A stretch of 64,000 nt of DNA from Bradyrhizobium sp. in8p8 (lineage in GTDB: Bacteria; Pseudomonadota; Alphaproteobacteria; Rhizobiales; Xanthobacteraceae). Position 1 is the stretch's first letter. Each line of letters opens with the position of its first letter. The notes beneath the pieces are model-generated. The model had not been told where the DNA came from and made no database searches. It was given only the letters and a program-made list of their open reading frames with translations. The stretch spans positions 62,001 through 126,000 of the forward strand of contig NZ_AUGD01000012.1 of assembly GCF_000426845.1 (NCBI RefSeq). The letters run 5' to 3'. The position numbers were made by a program, and so were the translations under genes. Positions 43,748 to 52,173 of the stretch are shown here, in pieces.

Positions 43748-46056
43748 GCAGGATCAAGCGGGTCCCGCATTGCAGCCATTGGGGTGCTTACACGATCCTC
43801 GTCGAGGATAATCGCATCGTGGGCGTCGAGCCGTTCGAGCACGATCCGGCGCCTTCCCCGATCATCCATTCCGTTGCCGAATGGGCTAATCCCGACCGGC
43901 GCGTGCTGCGGCCGATGGTTCGTTCCGGTTGGTTGGACAAGCGCGAAAAGAGTGATCGCCGCGGTCGTGGCCGGGACAAGTTCGTCGCTGTCAGCTGGGA
44001 CGAGGCGACGACGCTGGTCGCCGACGAAGTACGCCGTGTGGCGGGCACGTTCGGCAATGCGTCGATCTTCGCGGGCTCCTATGGCTGGACCAACTCGGGT
44101 CGCCTGCACCATGCCTCGTCGCTTCTGAAGCGCATGCTCAACCTGGTTGGCGGCTTCACCAGGCATGTCGACACCTATTCCATCGCCGCGGGTCCCGTGA
44201 TCCTGCGCCACACGCTGGGCAGCGACGACGCATGCGGCGGCCGCGCCAATACGCTCGACACGATCGCGCAGCATACCGAGACGCTGGTGGTGTTCGGCGC
44301 TCTGTCGCCGCGAACCGCGCAAAACGAGGCCGGAGGAATCGGCAGCCACCGCCTCGAGACTTATCTCAGGAAGATCGTCGAGCGCGGCGTCAAGATCATC
44401 CACGTCTCGCCGCTGAGGGACGATCTGCCGGACTGGGTCGATGCCGAATGGTGGCCAATCCGGCCGAACACGGACGCCGCGCTGATGCTGGGCCTTGCCG
44501 GCGAGATCGTGAAGGCGGGCCGGCACGACACGGATTTCCTCGCGCGCTGCACCAGCGGCGCGGATCGTTTTCTTCGCTATCTCGAAGGCCAGGCCGATGG
44601 CGGTCGAAAGGACGCCGCGTGGGCCGCCGGCATCTGCGGGCTCGATGCAGGCCAGATTGCCGAGCTCGCAAGCCGCCTGGTCGACACGCGGAGCATGCTG
44701 ACGGTGAGCTGGAGCCTGCAGCGCGCCCATCATGGCGAACAGCCGTTCTGGGCGGCGCTCGGACTTGCATCGGTTGTCGGCCAGATCGGATTGCCGGGCG
44801 GCGGCGTCGGCTACGGCTACGGATCGCTGGGCGGCGTCGGGGCCCCGATCAACGTCGGCAAGTCTCCGGCTATTTCGCAGTTGGCGCGACCGATCGACAG
44901 CTTCATTCCCGTGGCTCGGATCAGCGATATGCTGCTCAATCCCGGCGCGTCGTTCAGTTACGAAGGAGAGACACGCTCCTATCCTGACACGCGACTGGTC
45001 TACTGGGCTGGCGGTAACCCCTACCATCATCACCAGGATCTCAATCGCTTATCGGAGGCCTGGACCAGACCGGAAACGATCATCGTGCAGGATCCGATGT
45101 TCACGGCGACGGCCCAGCGGGCCGACATCGTCCTGCCCGCAACCACGTCGATCGAGCGGAATGACATCGCCGGCAACAGACGCTCGGATTTCATTCTGGC
45201 GATGAAGAAGGCGATCGAGCCGCTGGGCGAGGCTCGATCCGACTTTGAGATCTTCAATGAGATTGCGGCCAAGCTCGGGATGGCCGATCGATTCAACGAA
45301 GGCCGAGACGAGATGGGCTGGGTCCGGCATCTCTACGAAGCCTGCCGCAGTGACGCATCGCAGCGCTTCGGCTTTGCGATGCCGGATTTCGATGCGTTCT
45401 GGGAAGCCGGCTATGCCCGCTGCCCGGTCAAGACGGAGCATACGTTCCTGGCTGACTTCCGCAAGGATCCGGAGGCGCATGCGCTCAAGACCGAGAGCGG
45501 AAAGATCGTGCTCGGCAGCGAAACTCTGGCCAGGCTGGACTATGCCGACTGTCGCCCGCATCCCGCGTGGATCGAGCCGGCTGAATGGCTCGGCAATGCC
45601 GCCGACGCAGGCCAAATGCACCTCATCTCGCACCAGCCGGCCGGTCGTCTTCACAGTCAGCTCGAAACCGGCGCGTCGAGCCGGGCCATGAAGCGCAATG
45701 GCCGTGAACAGGCTCGCCTTCATCCTGACGACGCGGCAGCTCTCGGCATCGATGACGGCCAGACGATCCGCATCTGGAATGGTCGCGGGGAATGCCTCGC
45801 GACGGCTGAAATCACCGACAAGGTCCGTCAGGGCGTACTGGTGCTTCCGACCGGTGCCTGGTTCACGCCGACAGGCAATAGCGGCCTGGAAATCGCCGGC
45901 AATCCGAACGTGCTCACGCTCGATATCGGCACGTCCCAATTCGGCCAGGGCTGCTCGGCCCATACCAGCCTCGTGCGAGTCGAGCCGTACGCCGCCGATC
46001 AGCGCGACGCGTTCGGGGCCTATCAGGAATCGCTCGTCGCGCTCGCGGCAGTCTAA
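43744..46056 (+). CDS. Molybdopterin oxidoreductase, BisC/DMSO reductase family (copy 1)
   Basis: A 770-residue bis-MGD enzyme. There is no twin-arginine signal peptide and no N-terminal Cys cluster, so it should be cytosolic with only the Mo cofactor, as biotin sulfoxide reductase is. The likely Mo ligand is S146 in VDTYSIAAG; SYGWTNSGRLHHA (112-124) and the C-terminal cofactor-binding domain (LISHQPAGRLHSQLETG, GNPNVLTLDIGTSQFGQG) are typical. It starts in a 4-base overlap with the CoA-transferase. The reaction is probably reduction of an S- or N-oxide, but hydroxylation is possible. A paralogue lies at 57112. Confidence 0.9.
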   Translation: MSRIKRVPHCSHWGAYTILVEDNRIVGVEPFEHDPAPSPIIHSVAEWANPDRRVLRPMVRSGWLDKREKSDRRGRGRDKFVAVSWDEATTLVADEVRRVAGTFGNASIFAGSYGWTNSGRLHHASSLLKRMLNLVGGFTRHVDTYSIAAGPVILRHTLGSDDACGGRANTLDTIAQHTETLVVFGALSPRTAQNEAGGIGSHRLETYLRKIVERGVKIIHVSPLRDDLPDWVDAEWWPIRPNTDAALMLGLAGEIVKAGRHDTDFLARCTSGADRFLRYLEGQADGGRKDAAWAAGICGLDAGQIAELASRLVDTRSMLTVSWSLQRAHHGEQPFWAALGLASVVGQIGLPGGGVGYGYGSLGGVGAPINVGKSPAISQLARPIDSFIPVARISDMLLNPGASFSYEGETRSYPDTRLVYWAGGNPYHHHQDLNRLSEAWTRPETIIVQDPMFTATAQRADIVLPATTSIERNDIAGNRRSDFILAMKKAIEPLGEARSDFEIFNEIAAKLGMADRFNEGRDEMGWVRHLYEACRSDASQRFGFAMPDFDAFWEAGYARCPVKTEHTFLADFRKDPEAHALKTESGKIVLGSETLARLDYADCRPHPAWIEPAEWLGNAADAGQMHLISHQPAGRLHSQLETGASSRAMKRNGREQARLHPDDAAALGIDDGQTIRIWNGRGECLATAEITDKVRQGVLVLPTGAWFTPTGNSGLEIAGNPNVLTLDIGTSQFGQGCSAHTSLVRVEPYAADQRDAFGAYQESLVALAAV

Positions 46057-46070
46057 CAGGAGCTTGCAAC

Positions 46071-46640
46071 ATGTCTGCGCCCGCCATCAGCCGCTTTCCC
46101 GTCCCCGACATCGCGACGCTTCCTACGGATATCCGCTCGCGAATCGAGGCGGTTCAGGAAAAGTCCGGCTTCGTCCCCAACGTCTTCCTGACACTCGCGC
46201 ATCGTCCTGACGAGTTCCGGGCGTTCTTCGCCTATCACGACGCTCTGATGGACAAGCCCGGGCCGATCACCAAGGCCGAGCGCGAGATGATCGTCGTCGC
46301 GACCAGCAGCGCCAATCAATGCCAGTATTGCGTCGTGGCACACGGCGCCATCCTGCGCGTGCGCGCAAAGAATCCGCAGATTGCGGACCAGATCGCCGCC
46401 AATTACCGCAAGGCCGACATCACCGCGCGGCAAAGGGCGATGCTCGATTTCGCGATGAAGGTCTCGGCGCGGGCCTATGAGGTAGACGACTCCGACATCC
46501 AAGATCTCAAGGCACACGGATTCACCGAGGAGGACGTCTGGGATATTGCGGCCATCGCTGCATTCTTCGGCATGTCGAACCGCCTCGCCAATGTCACCAG
46601 CATGCGTCCGAACGATGAGTTCTTCTCGATGGGGCGATGA
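46071..46640 (+). CDS. Peroxidase-related AhpD/carboxymuconolactone decarboxylase-family protein
   Basis: A 189-residue AhpD-fold protein. The CxxC site is C84-Q-Y-C87 followed by H91 in ANQCQYCVVAHGA, as in the uncharacterised peroxidase-related group. These proteins are alkylhydroperoxidase-like thiol enzymes. It lies 14 bases after the molybdoenzyme; it could recycle a thiol, remove peroxide, or take part in the pathway itself. Confidence 0.87.
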   Translation: MSAPAISRFPVPDIATLPTDIRSRIEAVQEKSGFVPNVFLTLAHRPDEFRAFFAYHDALMDKPGPITKAEREMIVVATSSANQCQYCVVAHGAILRVRAKNPQIADQIAANYRKADITARQRAMLDFAMKVSARAYEVDDSDIQDLKAHGFTEEDVWDIAAIAAFFGMSNRLANVTSMRPNDEFFSMGR

Positions 46641-46659
46641 GCGACGCGGACGAACTGCA

Positions 46660-47424
46660 ATGGTATCGCTGGTCATCGACAGACGCTTCCGGGGGCCGCC
46701 CAACTCCGGCAACGGAGGCTATGTATGCGGATCTCTCGCAAGGCACGTCGCCGGAGACGCTGAAGTGACGTTGCGCGCCCCGCCGCCGCTTGAGCGGCCG
46801 CTCGATGTGCTGACAGGGACCGACGGCGGGATCGAGTTGCGCGAGAGCGGCAAGCCGCTCGCGACGGCGCATGCAGCACGCGTCGATGTGCCGGACGTTC
46901 CCAGGGTGAGCTACGAAGCCGCTGAAAACGCGGTCGGCAGAACGCCCTACAACGAACAGAGCCACAACCTTCCAGGATGCTTCGTCTGTGGCCCCGCACG
47001 CAGCCATGGCGACGGTCTCCGGATCTTCGCAGGTCCGCTCGAGGCAGGGGCAGTCCCGGGCAAGCCGGTCGTGTTCGCTGCCTCCTGGGTGCCTCATGGC
47101 AGTCTGTCCGGCGAGGACGGCCATGTCGCGCCCGAATTCCTCTGGGCTGCTCTTGACTGCCCGACCGGCTATTGCAGCGTGGGTGCCCGGCACCTGGGAC
47201 TGAATGGTGACGAGACGGCCCTGCTCGGACGAATGGCAGCGCGGATCGATCGTCGGCCGCGTCCCGGAGATCGCTGCGTGGTGGTGGCGTGGCCGACCGG
47301 GCGGGCCGGCCGCAAGCTCTTTGCCGAGAGTGCCTTGCTTAATGCGGAGCAGGAGGTGCTGGCGACCGCCCGAGCGACGTGGTTGTTGGTCGACCGGCAG
47401 GTCCAGCTCGGAGCAAGTGCATGA
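46660..47424 (+). CDS. Hotdog-fold/thioesterase-like protein
   Basis: A 254-residue protein with GPPNSGNGGYVCGSLARHV at the N-terminus (gly-rich helix typical of hotdog domains) and LPGCFVCGPAR with two cysteines in the middle (C-F-V-C). Two hotdog-like halves are likely. Such proteins often bind or hydrolyse acyl-CoA. The ATG at 46660 is 20 bases after the AhpD-like gene; another ATG at 46637 is in the wrong frame. I know the pattern but no characterised member. Confidence 0.7.
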   Translation: MVSLVIDRRFRGPPNSGNGGYVCGSLARHVAGDAEVTLRAPPPLERPLDVLTGTDGGIELRESGKPLATAHAARVDVPDVPRVSYEAAENAVGRTPYNEQSHNLPGCFVCGPARSHGDGLRIFAGPLEAGAVPGKPVVFAASWVPHGSLSGEDGHVAPEFLWAALDCPTGYCSVGARHLGLNGDETALLGRMAARIDRRPRPGDRCVVVAWPTGRAGRKLFAESALLNAEQEVLATARATWLLVDRQVQLGASA

Positions 47425-47443
47425 ACGGGGACGGGACCAACAT

Positions 47444-48136
47444 ATGAGCGGGCGCGAAGCAGAGTTCGAACTTCGTCAATCCATCATCGACGCGTGCCGC
47501 GAGATGGCGGCGCAGGGCATCAACCAGGGAACGTCCGGAAACATCAGCGTCCGAACCGATGACGGCATCCTGCTGACGCCGTCCGGCCTTCCCTACGACC
47601 GCATGAAGCCTGAAGATATCGTGGCCATGAACTGGGACGGCTCGTGGACAGCGTCGGCCGGCAACGTTCCCTCGACGGAATGGCGCTTTCACCTCGACAT
47701 CCTGAGATCGAAGCAGGAGGTCGGCGCCGTCGTTCACGCCCATCCGATCTTCTGCACGATCATCGCGATCATGAACCGCTCGATCCCCGCGATTCACTAC
47801 ATGATTGCCGCTGCCGGCGGAAACGACATCCCTTGCGCGCCCTATGCTCAATACGGCACGGCCGAGCTGTCGCAGGCGGCCCTGAACGCGCTTCGCTATC
47901 GCCGCGCTTGCCTCCTCGCTCATCACGGCCTGATCGCCATCGGTCCCAACCTGCGCAAGGCCTTCTGGCTCGCGGTGGAAGTCGAAGTGCTGGCCAAGCA
48001 GTATCACGGCTGTCTTCAACTCGGCTCTCCTCCGCTGCTGCCGGACGAGGAAATCGACAGCATCCTGAAGCGATGGGGGCAGTACGGCTTGCGCGATAAC
48101 GACGGCAAGCCCGAGACCCGCCATCCGTCGAGCTAG
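47444..48136 (+). CDS. Class II aldolase/adducin family protein
   Basis: A 230-residue Zn aldolase of the FucA/AraD type. NQGTSGNISVR (27-37) binds phosphate, E79 (STEWRFH) is the likely acid/base, and zinc ligands are H98 and H100 in VVHAHP and H160 in LLAHHGLI. It would cleave a phosphorylated sugar or hydroxy acid to a C3 or C2 unit and an aldehyde. The following PfkB kinase could phosphorylate the substrate. Start chosen at 47444, 19 bases after the previous stop. Confidence 0.88.
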   Translation: MSGREAEFELRQSIIDACREMAAQGINQGTSGNISVRTDDGILLTPSGLPYDRMKPEDIVAMNWDGSWTASAGNVPSTEWRFHLDILRSKQEVGAVVHAHPIFCTIIAIMNRSIPAIHYMIAAAGGNDIPCAPYAQYGTAELSQAALNALRYRRACLLAHHGLIAIGPNLRKAFWLAVEVEVLAKQYHGCLQLGSPPLLPDEEIDSILKRWGQYGLRDNDGKPETRHPSS

Positions 48137-48168
48137 ATCACGACCAAACCACTGTCCTGCGAGAAATC

Positions 48169-49131
48169 ATGGCTCACACTCACGATGTCAGCGTCTGCGG
48201 TACTTACATTCTGGACATTCTAGGCGTCCCGGTGACGGAGATTCCGCCCGGTGGCGGCCGCTTGCTGATCGAAGAAATTCGGCTCGCAGTCGCAGGCACC
48301 GCCGGCGGAACGGTCGTTCCTTGCGCACGTCTTGGTCTCAAGGCGCTCGCGGTCGGCGCAGTCGGCTCCGACGAGAAGGCGGATTGGATGCTGAACGCGC
48401 TTGAGCGCGAAGGGATCGACATCTCTCTCATGGAGCGGATGGCCGACAGCCCGACCTCGGCCACGATCCTGCCGATCCGGCCCGATGGCTCGCGTCCGGT
48501 CATGCATGCAAGGGGCGCCTCGGCGCGCTGGCGGATCGCACCCGAAACGCAGAAGGCGGCTTGCCGCAGCAAGGTCCTGCATCTCGGCGGAGTCGGCTCC
48601 CTGCTCGCGATGGACGGAGCGCCTTCCGTCGCATTGCTGCGCGACGCCAAGGCGGCCGGTTGCATGACGACGCTCGATCTCATCCAGGCGCGGCGTGAAA
48701 CGCTGGCGCTGGTCGAGCCGCTGCTGCCTTATGTCGACTTCTTCATGCCGAGCATCGATGAGACCAATGCCATGGTTGGAACCGACGATCCGGCCGCGTG
48801 TGCGCGCTTCTTCATCGAGAAGGGAGCGGGGGCCTGTGCCATCTCTCTTGGGGCCGACGGATCGTTCGTGATGACGCGGGACGGACGTCAATTCTCCGTG
48901 CCGGCTTTCGAAGTTGCGGTCCGCGATACGTCGGGATGCGGCGATTCCTACACGGGCGGGTTCATTGCGGGTCTGGTCCGCGACTGGGACCTGCTCGACT
49001 GCGCCAGGCTTGCGACCGCCACCGCCGCGATCGTCGCAACGGGTCTGGGCTCCGGCGCCAACCTCGTATCATTCGAGGAGACCGTGAAAGCCATGAACAC
49101 CTTCCCGGTCCGCAAGTCTGCTCGCGCCTGA
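48169..49131 (+). CDS. PfkB-family carbohydrate kinase
   Basis: A 320-residue ribokinase-like enzyme. N-terminal GTYILDILGVPVTEIPPGGG and the C-terminal signature DTSGCGDSYTGGFIAG, in which the anion-hole motif GAGD is GCGD and D259 is the catalytic base. It phosphorylates a sugar, polyol or hydroxy compound. Between the aldolase and an SDR, it fits a kinase-aldolase route such as those for deoxysugars or sulfosugars; the substrate is unknown. Confidence 0.9.
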   Translation: MAHTHDVSVCGTYILDILGVPVTEIPPGGGRLLIEEIRLAVAGTAGGTVVPCARLGLKALAVGAVGSDEKADWMLNALEREGIDISLMERMADSPTSATILPIRPDGSRPVMHARGASARWRIAPETQKAACRSKVLHLGGVGSLLAMDGAPSVALLRDAKAAGCMTTLDLIQARRETLALVEPLLPYVDFFMPSIDETNAMVGTDDPAACARFFIEKGAGACAISLGADGSFVMTRDGRQFSVPAFEVAVRDTSGCGDSYTGGFIAGLVRDWDLLDCARLATATAAIVATGLGSGANLVSFEETVKAMNTFPVRKSARA

Positions 49132-49182
49132 TCTTTCTACACCGCAAGAACAATTCGTCCGAACAACAGGGGAGAACGTAAC

Positions 49183-49929
49183 ATGGCCCGACATGCGATC
49201 GTGACGGGAGCAAGCCGCGGAATTGGCCGCGCCATTGCCATCGGCCTTGCCAAACGCGGCTACGATCTCGCGCTGACCGACATCGCAGCGCAGGAGAAGG
49301 TCCTTCTGGAGACCGTCGCCGAGATCAAGGAGATTGGCGGCCGCTGCATCCCGGTGCTGGGCGACGTCAGCGCGATCGGCGATTGCAGGCGGGCCGTGGC
49401 GGAAGCCGTCGGGGGCCTTGGGCACATCGACGTCCTCGTCAACAATGCGGGTATCCTCAGGCTGGCGACCATCGACGAACTGACGACCGATACATGGGAT
49501 CAGACGTTCGCCGTCAACACCCGCGGCGTGTTCCAAATGACCCAGGCTGTGGTTGGGCACATGAAGGAGCGCAAGTACGGGCGCATCGTAAACATCGCTT
49601 CGCTCGCTGCCCGAACAGGCGGCCCGGGACAGTCCCACTATGCCGCGTCGAAGTCCGCCGTGGTCGGCTTTACACGGGTCTCGTCCATGGAGTTCGGAGG
49701 CCACGGCATCACGGTCAATGCGGTATGCCCGGGCATCATCGTGACTGAGATGGGGATGAACAATCTCCGCGATCCCGAGCGCGTCGCCTATTTCGAGAAG
49801 ATCACGGACTTGCACCGGCTCGGACAACCGGAGGACGTGGTCGGTCCAGTCGCATTCTTTGCGTCCGATGATTCTGCCTTCGTCACCGGCCAGGCCCTTA
49901 ACGTCGATGGGGGTATCTTCTACAGCTAA
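49183..49929 (+). CDS. Short-chain dehydrogenase/reductase (FabG-like)
   Basis: A 248-residue classical SDR: TGASRGIGRAIAIG, NNAG, and the active-site Y-AAS-K. Full C-terminal FVTGQALNVDGG. An AACAGGGGAGAACG Shine-Dalgarno region precedes the ATG. Last gene of the eight-gene rightward operon, 51 bases after the kinase. Probably oxidises or reduces the pathway alcohol/aldehyde. Confidence 0.92.
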   Translation: MARHAIVTGASRGIGRAIAIGLAKRGYDLALTDIAAQEKVLLETVAEIKEIGGRCIPVLGDVSAIGDCRRAVAEAVGGLGHIDVLVNNAGILRLATIDELTTDTWDQTFAVNTRGVFQMTQAVVGHMKERKYGRIVNIASLAARTGGPGQSHYAASKSAVVGFTRVSSMEFGGHGITVNAVCPGIIVTEMGMNNLRDPERVAYFEKITDLHRLGQPEDVVGPVAFFASDDSAFVTGQALNVDGGIFYS

Positions 49930-50288
49930 GAGGAGGGCCGACCGCAAGAAGAACTCGCTAGTGCCTGCTTCCAGTGCGTCGGTTCTGAAACCGGCGCGGT
50001 CTTCGTCGGCTCAGGCATTATTCGTCGGCAATGGTGTCGCGACCCTGCATGCTGATCGCGGACGGAGAGCGGTTCGATTCCGCAGCTTTCTGGAAGCTCT
50101 CGTGCTGGGCCGCGGGTAGGAAAGTATGGAGAAGCTTGAGATTGGTCTTCGTCTGGCCCGGGTTTGCGCTAATGCACCGGTTGGCCGCAGCCGTGCCCCG
50201 GAAGCTTTACTCTCGTGGCATACGCTGACTCAGGTTAGCAACGAGTCATAGGGGTCTCGGCCAGTGAAAACTGCTATCGGTGATCAAG
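49930..50288. other. Intergenic stretch, no convincing gene
   Basis: A plus-strand frame (50031-50228) contains a hydrophobic, arginine-rich stretch around AGRKVWRSLRLVFVWPGF but I cannot assign it to a family; it may be a gene remnant. The stretch GGTTCGATTCC at 50070-50080 looks like a tRNA T-loop, but no tRNA can be folded. The region borders the broken mod locus and may be scar sequence. Confidence 0.35.
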
Positions 50289-50897
50289 TCATCCGACGTG
50301 ATGATCGGCAAGTAACGCCGCAGGCGCATCGGCGGGCGCGTGCGCCGTGCGGGCCTGTTTCAACCGTGACGACAGCTCCTGCCACCAGCCCTCGATCGCT
50401 GCTCGCTCGCACAAGAGAGTTGTGCCGATCCCGCCGGTAAAATCATTCCAGGCGTCCAGGCATTTTTCCGGCACTGCCGTGAGCACGGGGATACCGGCGG
50501 CGATGGCGCAGGCCAGCTCGTCGCGCAGGCCTTCGCCGGCTGCCTCCTGCTTGGAGAATTTGTTGATCACGAGGAGATCGACGTCGGCCGCGATCGCGCG
50601 GGTGACGGCGACCGCCGCCTCAGCAAGGCCCGCAGCGTCGAGCCTGCAGGCCATGGCGCCCGAGCCGAGTGGCTGGCAGATCGAGATCTCCGCGCCGGTC
50701 ATGAGGTCGATGGCCTGCATGCCAACCTGGCAGCCGGCGCCATCCTTGACGTTGCGCTGGACCACGCCGCCGATCCGCTCGCCCGACCGCCCGAGGTTCT
50801 GTGCAAACTCGGCAAGCAGGGCGTCGACGTCGTCCTGCGGACGATAGAGGATCGCGGCGACGCGGTTCGGGTCGATGTCGTGAAAGTCGATCGGCAT
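50289..50897 (-). CDS. DUF2478 protein (molybdenum-locus associated)
   Basis: A 202-residue protein with RVAAILYRPQDDVDALLAEFAQNL, GGVVQRNV, and INKFSKQEAAGEG, the DUF2478 pattern, a P-loop-like family without a classical Walker A. Such genes commonly follow molybdate transport genes. The ATG at 50897 has GACGAGG upstream. It appears intact while the adjacent mod genes are broken. Confidence 0.75.
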   Translation of the reverse strand: MPIDFHDIDPNRVAAILYRPQDDVDALLAEFAQNLGRSGERIGGVVQRNVKDGAGCQVGMQAIDLMTGAEISICQPLGSGAMACRLDAAGLAEAAVAVTRAIAADVDLLVINKFSKQEAAGEGLRDELACAIAAGIPVLTAVPEKCLDAWNDFTGGIGTTLLCERAAIEGWWQELSSRLKQARTAHAPADAPAALLADHHVG

Positions 50898-50903
50898 GGT
50901 CAT

Positions 50904-51108
50904 CCTCGTCGGATTATTTACGCGGTTCCGTCGAGCCGAGCAATGTCCGTACCGATCACGGCTCCCGACCAGCGGTATCGGATGGAGGCTGTGCAGCGGG
51001 CCGGAGTCGACGACGCGGCCACTCTCCATCAACATCAGATGATCGGCGAAGCGCTCGATCTCGGCCATGTCGTGGCTGATATAGAGTACCGGCAGCAACA
51101 TGCCGCAC
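50904..51108 (-). pseudogene. modC: 3' fragment of molybdate ABC ATPase (modC remnant)
   Basis: The frame reads LPVLYISHDMAEIERFADHL and MESGRVVDSGPLHSL, the D-loop/switch-histidine and following region of a ModC ATPase. Walker A, signature and Walker B, that is about the first 180 residues, are missing, and the regulatory C-terminal domain is replaced by unrelated sequence. It is joined directly to the modB remnant in a different frame. Confidence 0.7.
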
Positions 51109-51334
51109 CCCTTGCGGCCCACTTGTCGGCGATTGCCATGGTCAGGATCACCGCGAAGGCGAAGATCACCATGAGGCCTGCGAGCATGCTCGCTTCACGC
51201 CACCGGGACGTCTCGACACAATCGAAGAGCGCGACCGACAGCACCTTGGTGCGACCGGGAATGTTGCCGCCGATCATCAGAACGAGCCCGAACTCGCCGA
51301 CCGTGTGTGCGAAGCCGAGCACCGTTCGCCGCAT
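51109..51334 (-). pseudogene. modB: 3' fragment of molybdate ABC permease (modB remnant)
   Basis: From 51334 leftward: RRTVLGFAHTVGEFGLVLMI, GGNIPGRTKVLSVALFDCVE and a final hydrophobic helix (LAGLMVIFAFAVILTMAI). This is the ModB C-terminal part, including the EAA-type loop. The first two thirds of the protein are absent: the sequence changes at about 51340 to modD sequence in the opposite orientation. Confidence 0.75.
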
Positions 51335-51344
51335 CGGGGGCGGC

Positions 51345-51975
51345 GCTGGAGCAGGGCGCCCCGATCCTCCAAGCGCGCGGTTCGGCCCCGGATCTGCTCC
51401 GGAGCTGGAAGGTGGCGCAGACCTTGATCGAGATCTGGTCGGGCGTGGCCGGCGAGGCTCGCGTTCATCGTCGCTGCGGCGCGGGCGGTTGCACCCGAGA
51501 TTGCGGTCGCCTGCACGCGCAAGAACGTGCCGGGGACCAAGCGCTTTGCAGCGGCGGCCGTGAAGGCGGGCGGCGCCGTGATGCACCGGCTCGGCCTGTC
51601 CGAGACCGTGCTGGTGTTTCCCGAGCACCGTGCGTTCCTCAGCGAACTGCCGCTGTTTCAAGCGGTCCAGCGATTGCGCCGGGCGGCGCCGGAGAAGAAG
51701 CTGGTGATCGAGGTGAAGACCGCTGACGCCGCACTTGCCGCGGCGGTTGCCGGCTTCGACGTGATTCAGGCCGAGAAGTTTTCGCCGACCGAGATAGCTG
51801 CATTGGTCAAGCGCATGGCATCCATGGCCTATACGCGTGCTCGTCCGATCGTGGCCGCCGCGGGTGGTGTCAATGCGGCGAATGCCGCTGATTATGCAGA
51901 GGCCGGGGCCGATGTCCTGGTCACATCCTCGCCCTACTTGGCCAAGCCGAGAGACGTCGAGTGCGGATTGCGGCA
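51345..51975 (+). pseudogene. modD: Truncated and frameshifted modD (quinolinate phosphoribosyltransferase-like)
   Basis: Read rightward, one frame gives APILQARGSAPDLLRSWKVA with QTLIEIWSGVAGEA, then a shift near 51455, and another frame continues AFIVAAARAVAPEIAVACTR, KNVPGTKRFA, VMHRLGLSETVLVFPEH and AAGGVNAANAADYAEAGADV. This is ModD lacking about 85 N-terminal residues and broken by a frameshift. It abuts the modB fragment head to head, so a deletion or inversion joined them. Confidence 0.75.
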
Positions 51976-52173
51976 ACGGTCGAAAGCAGCCGTCCCGCAT
52001 GGACCGGAAGAGACGCGAGCGTTCCTGCGAGCCGGCATGCCCGAGAACCAGAAGGGCGTGTTGAACTCTGACGCAACGAGTTGCCAAAGGCGCCAGAGTT
52101 TGCGCCTCGACAAAGAGGTCTTGACTGCAGCTGCTTACCGTTCGTGAGCGCTGGCACGGGCTGTGTGCCGGCG

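Noticed and set aside
43693..45033. Minus-strand frame of 446 codons inside the first molybdoenzyme gene
   Set aside because: Antisense shadow with no recognisable motif.
46637..46750. ATG overlapping the AhpD-like stop as start of the next gene
   Set aside because: That ATG is in a different frame from the hotdog-like protein and its frame stops after about 40 codons; the start at 46660 is used instead.
50060..50095. tRNA-like T-loop GGTTCGATTCC
   Set aside because: The short T-arm-like stem is there, but no matching acceptor stem, anticodon arm or D-arm can be placed around it.
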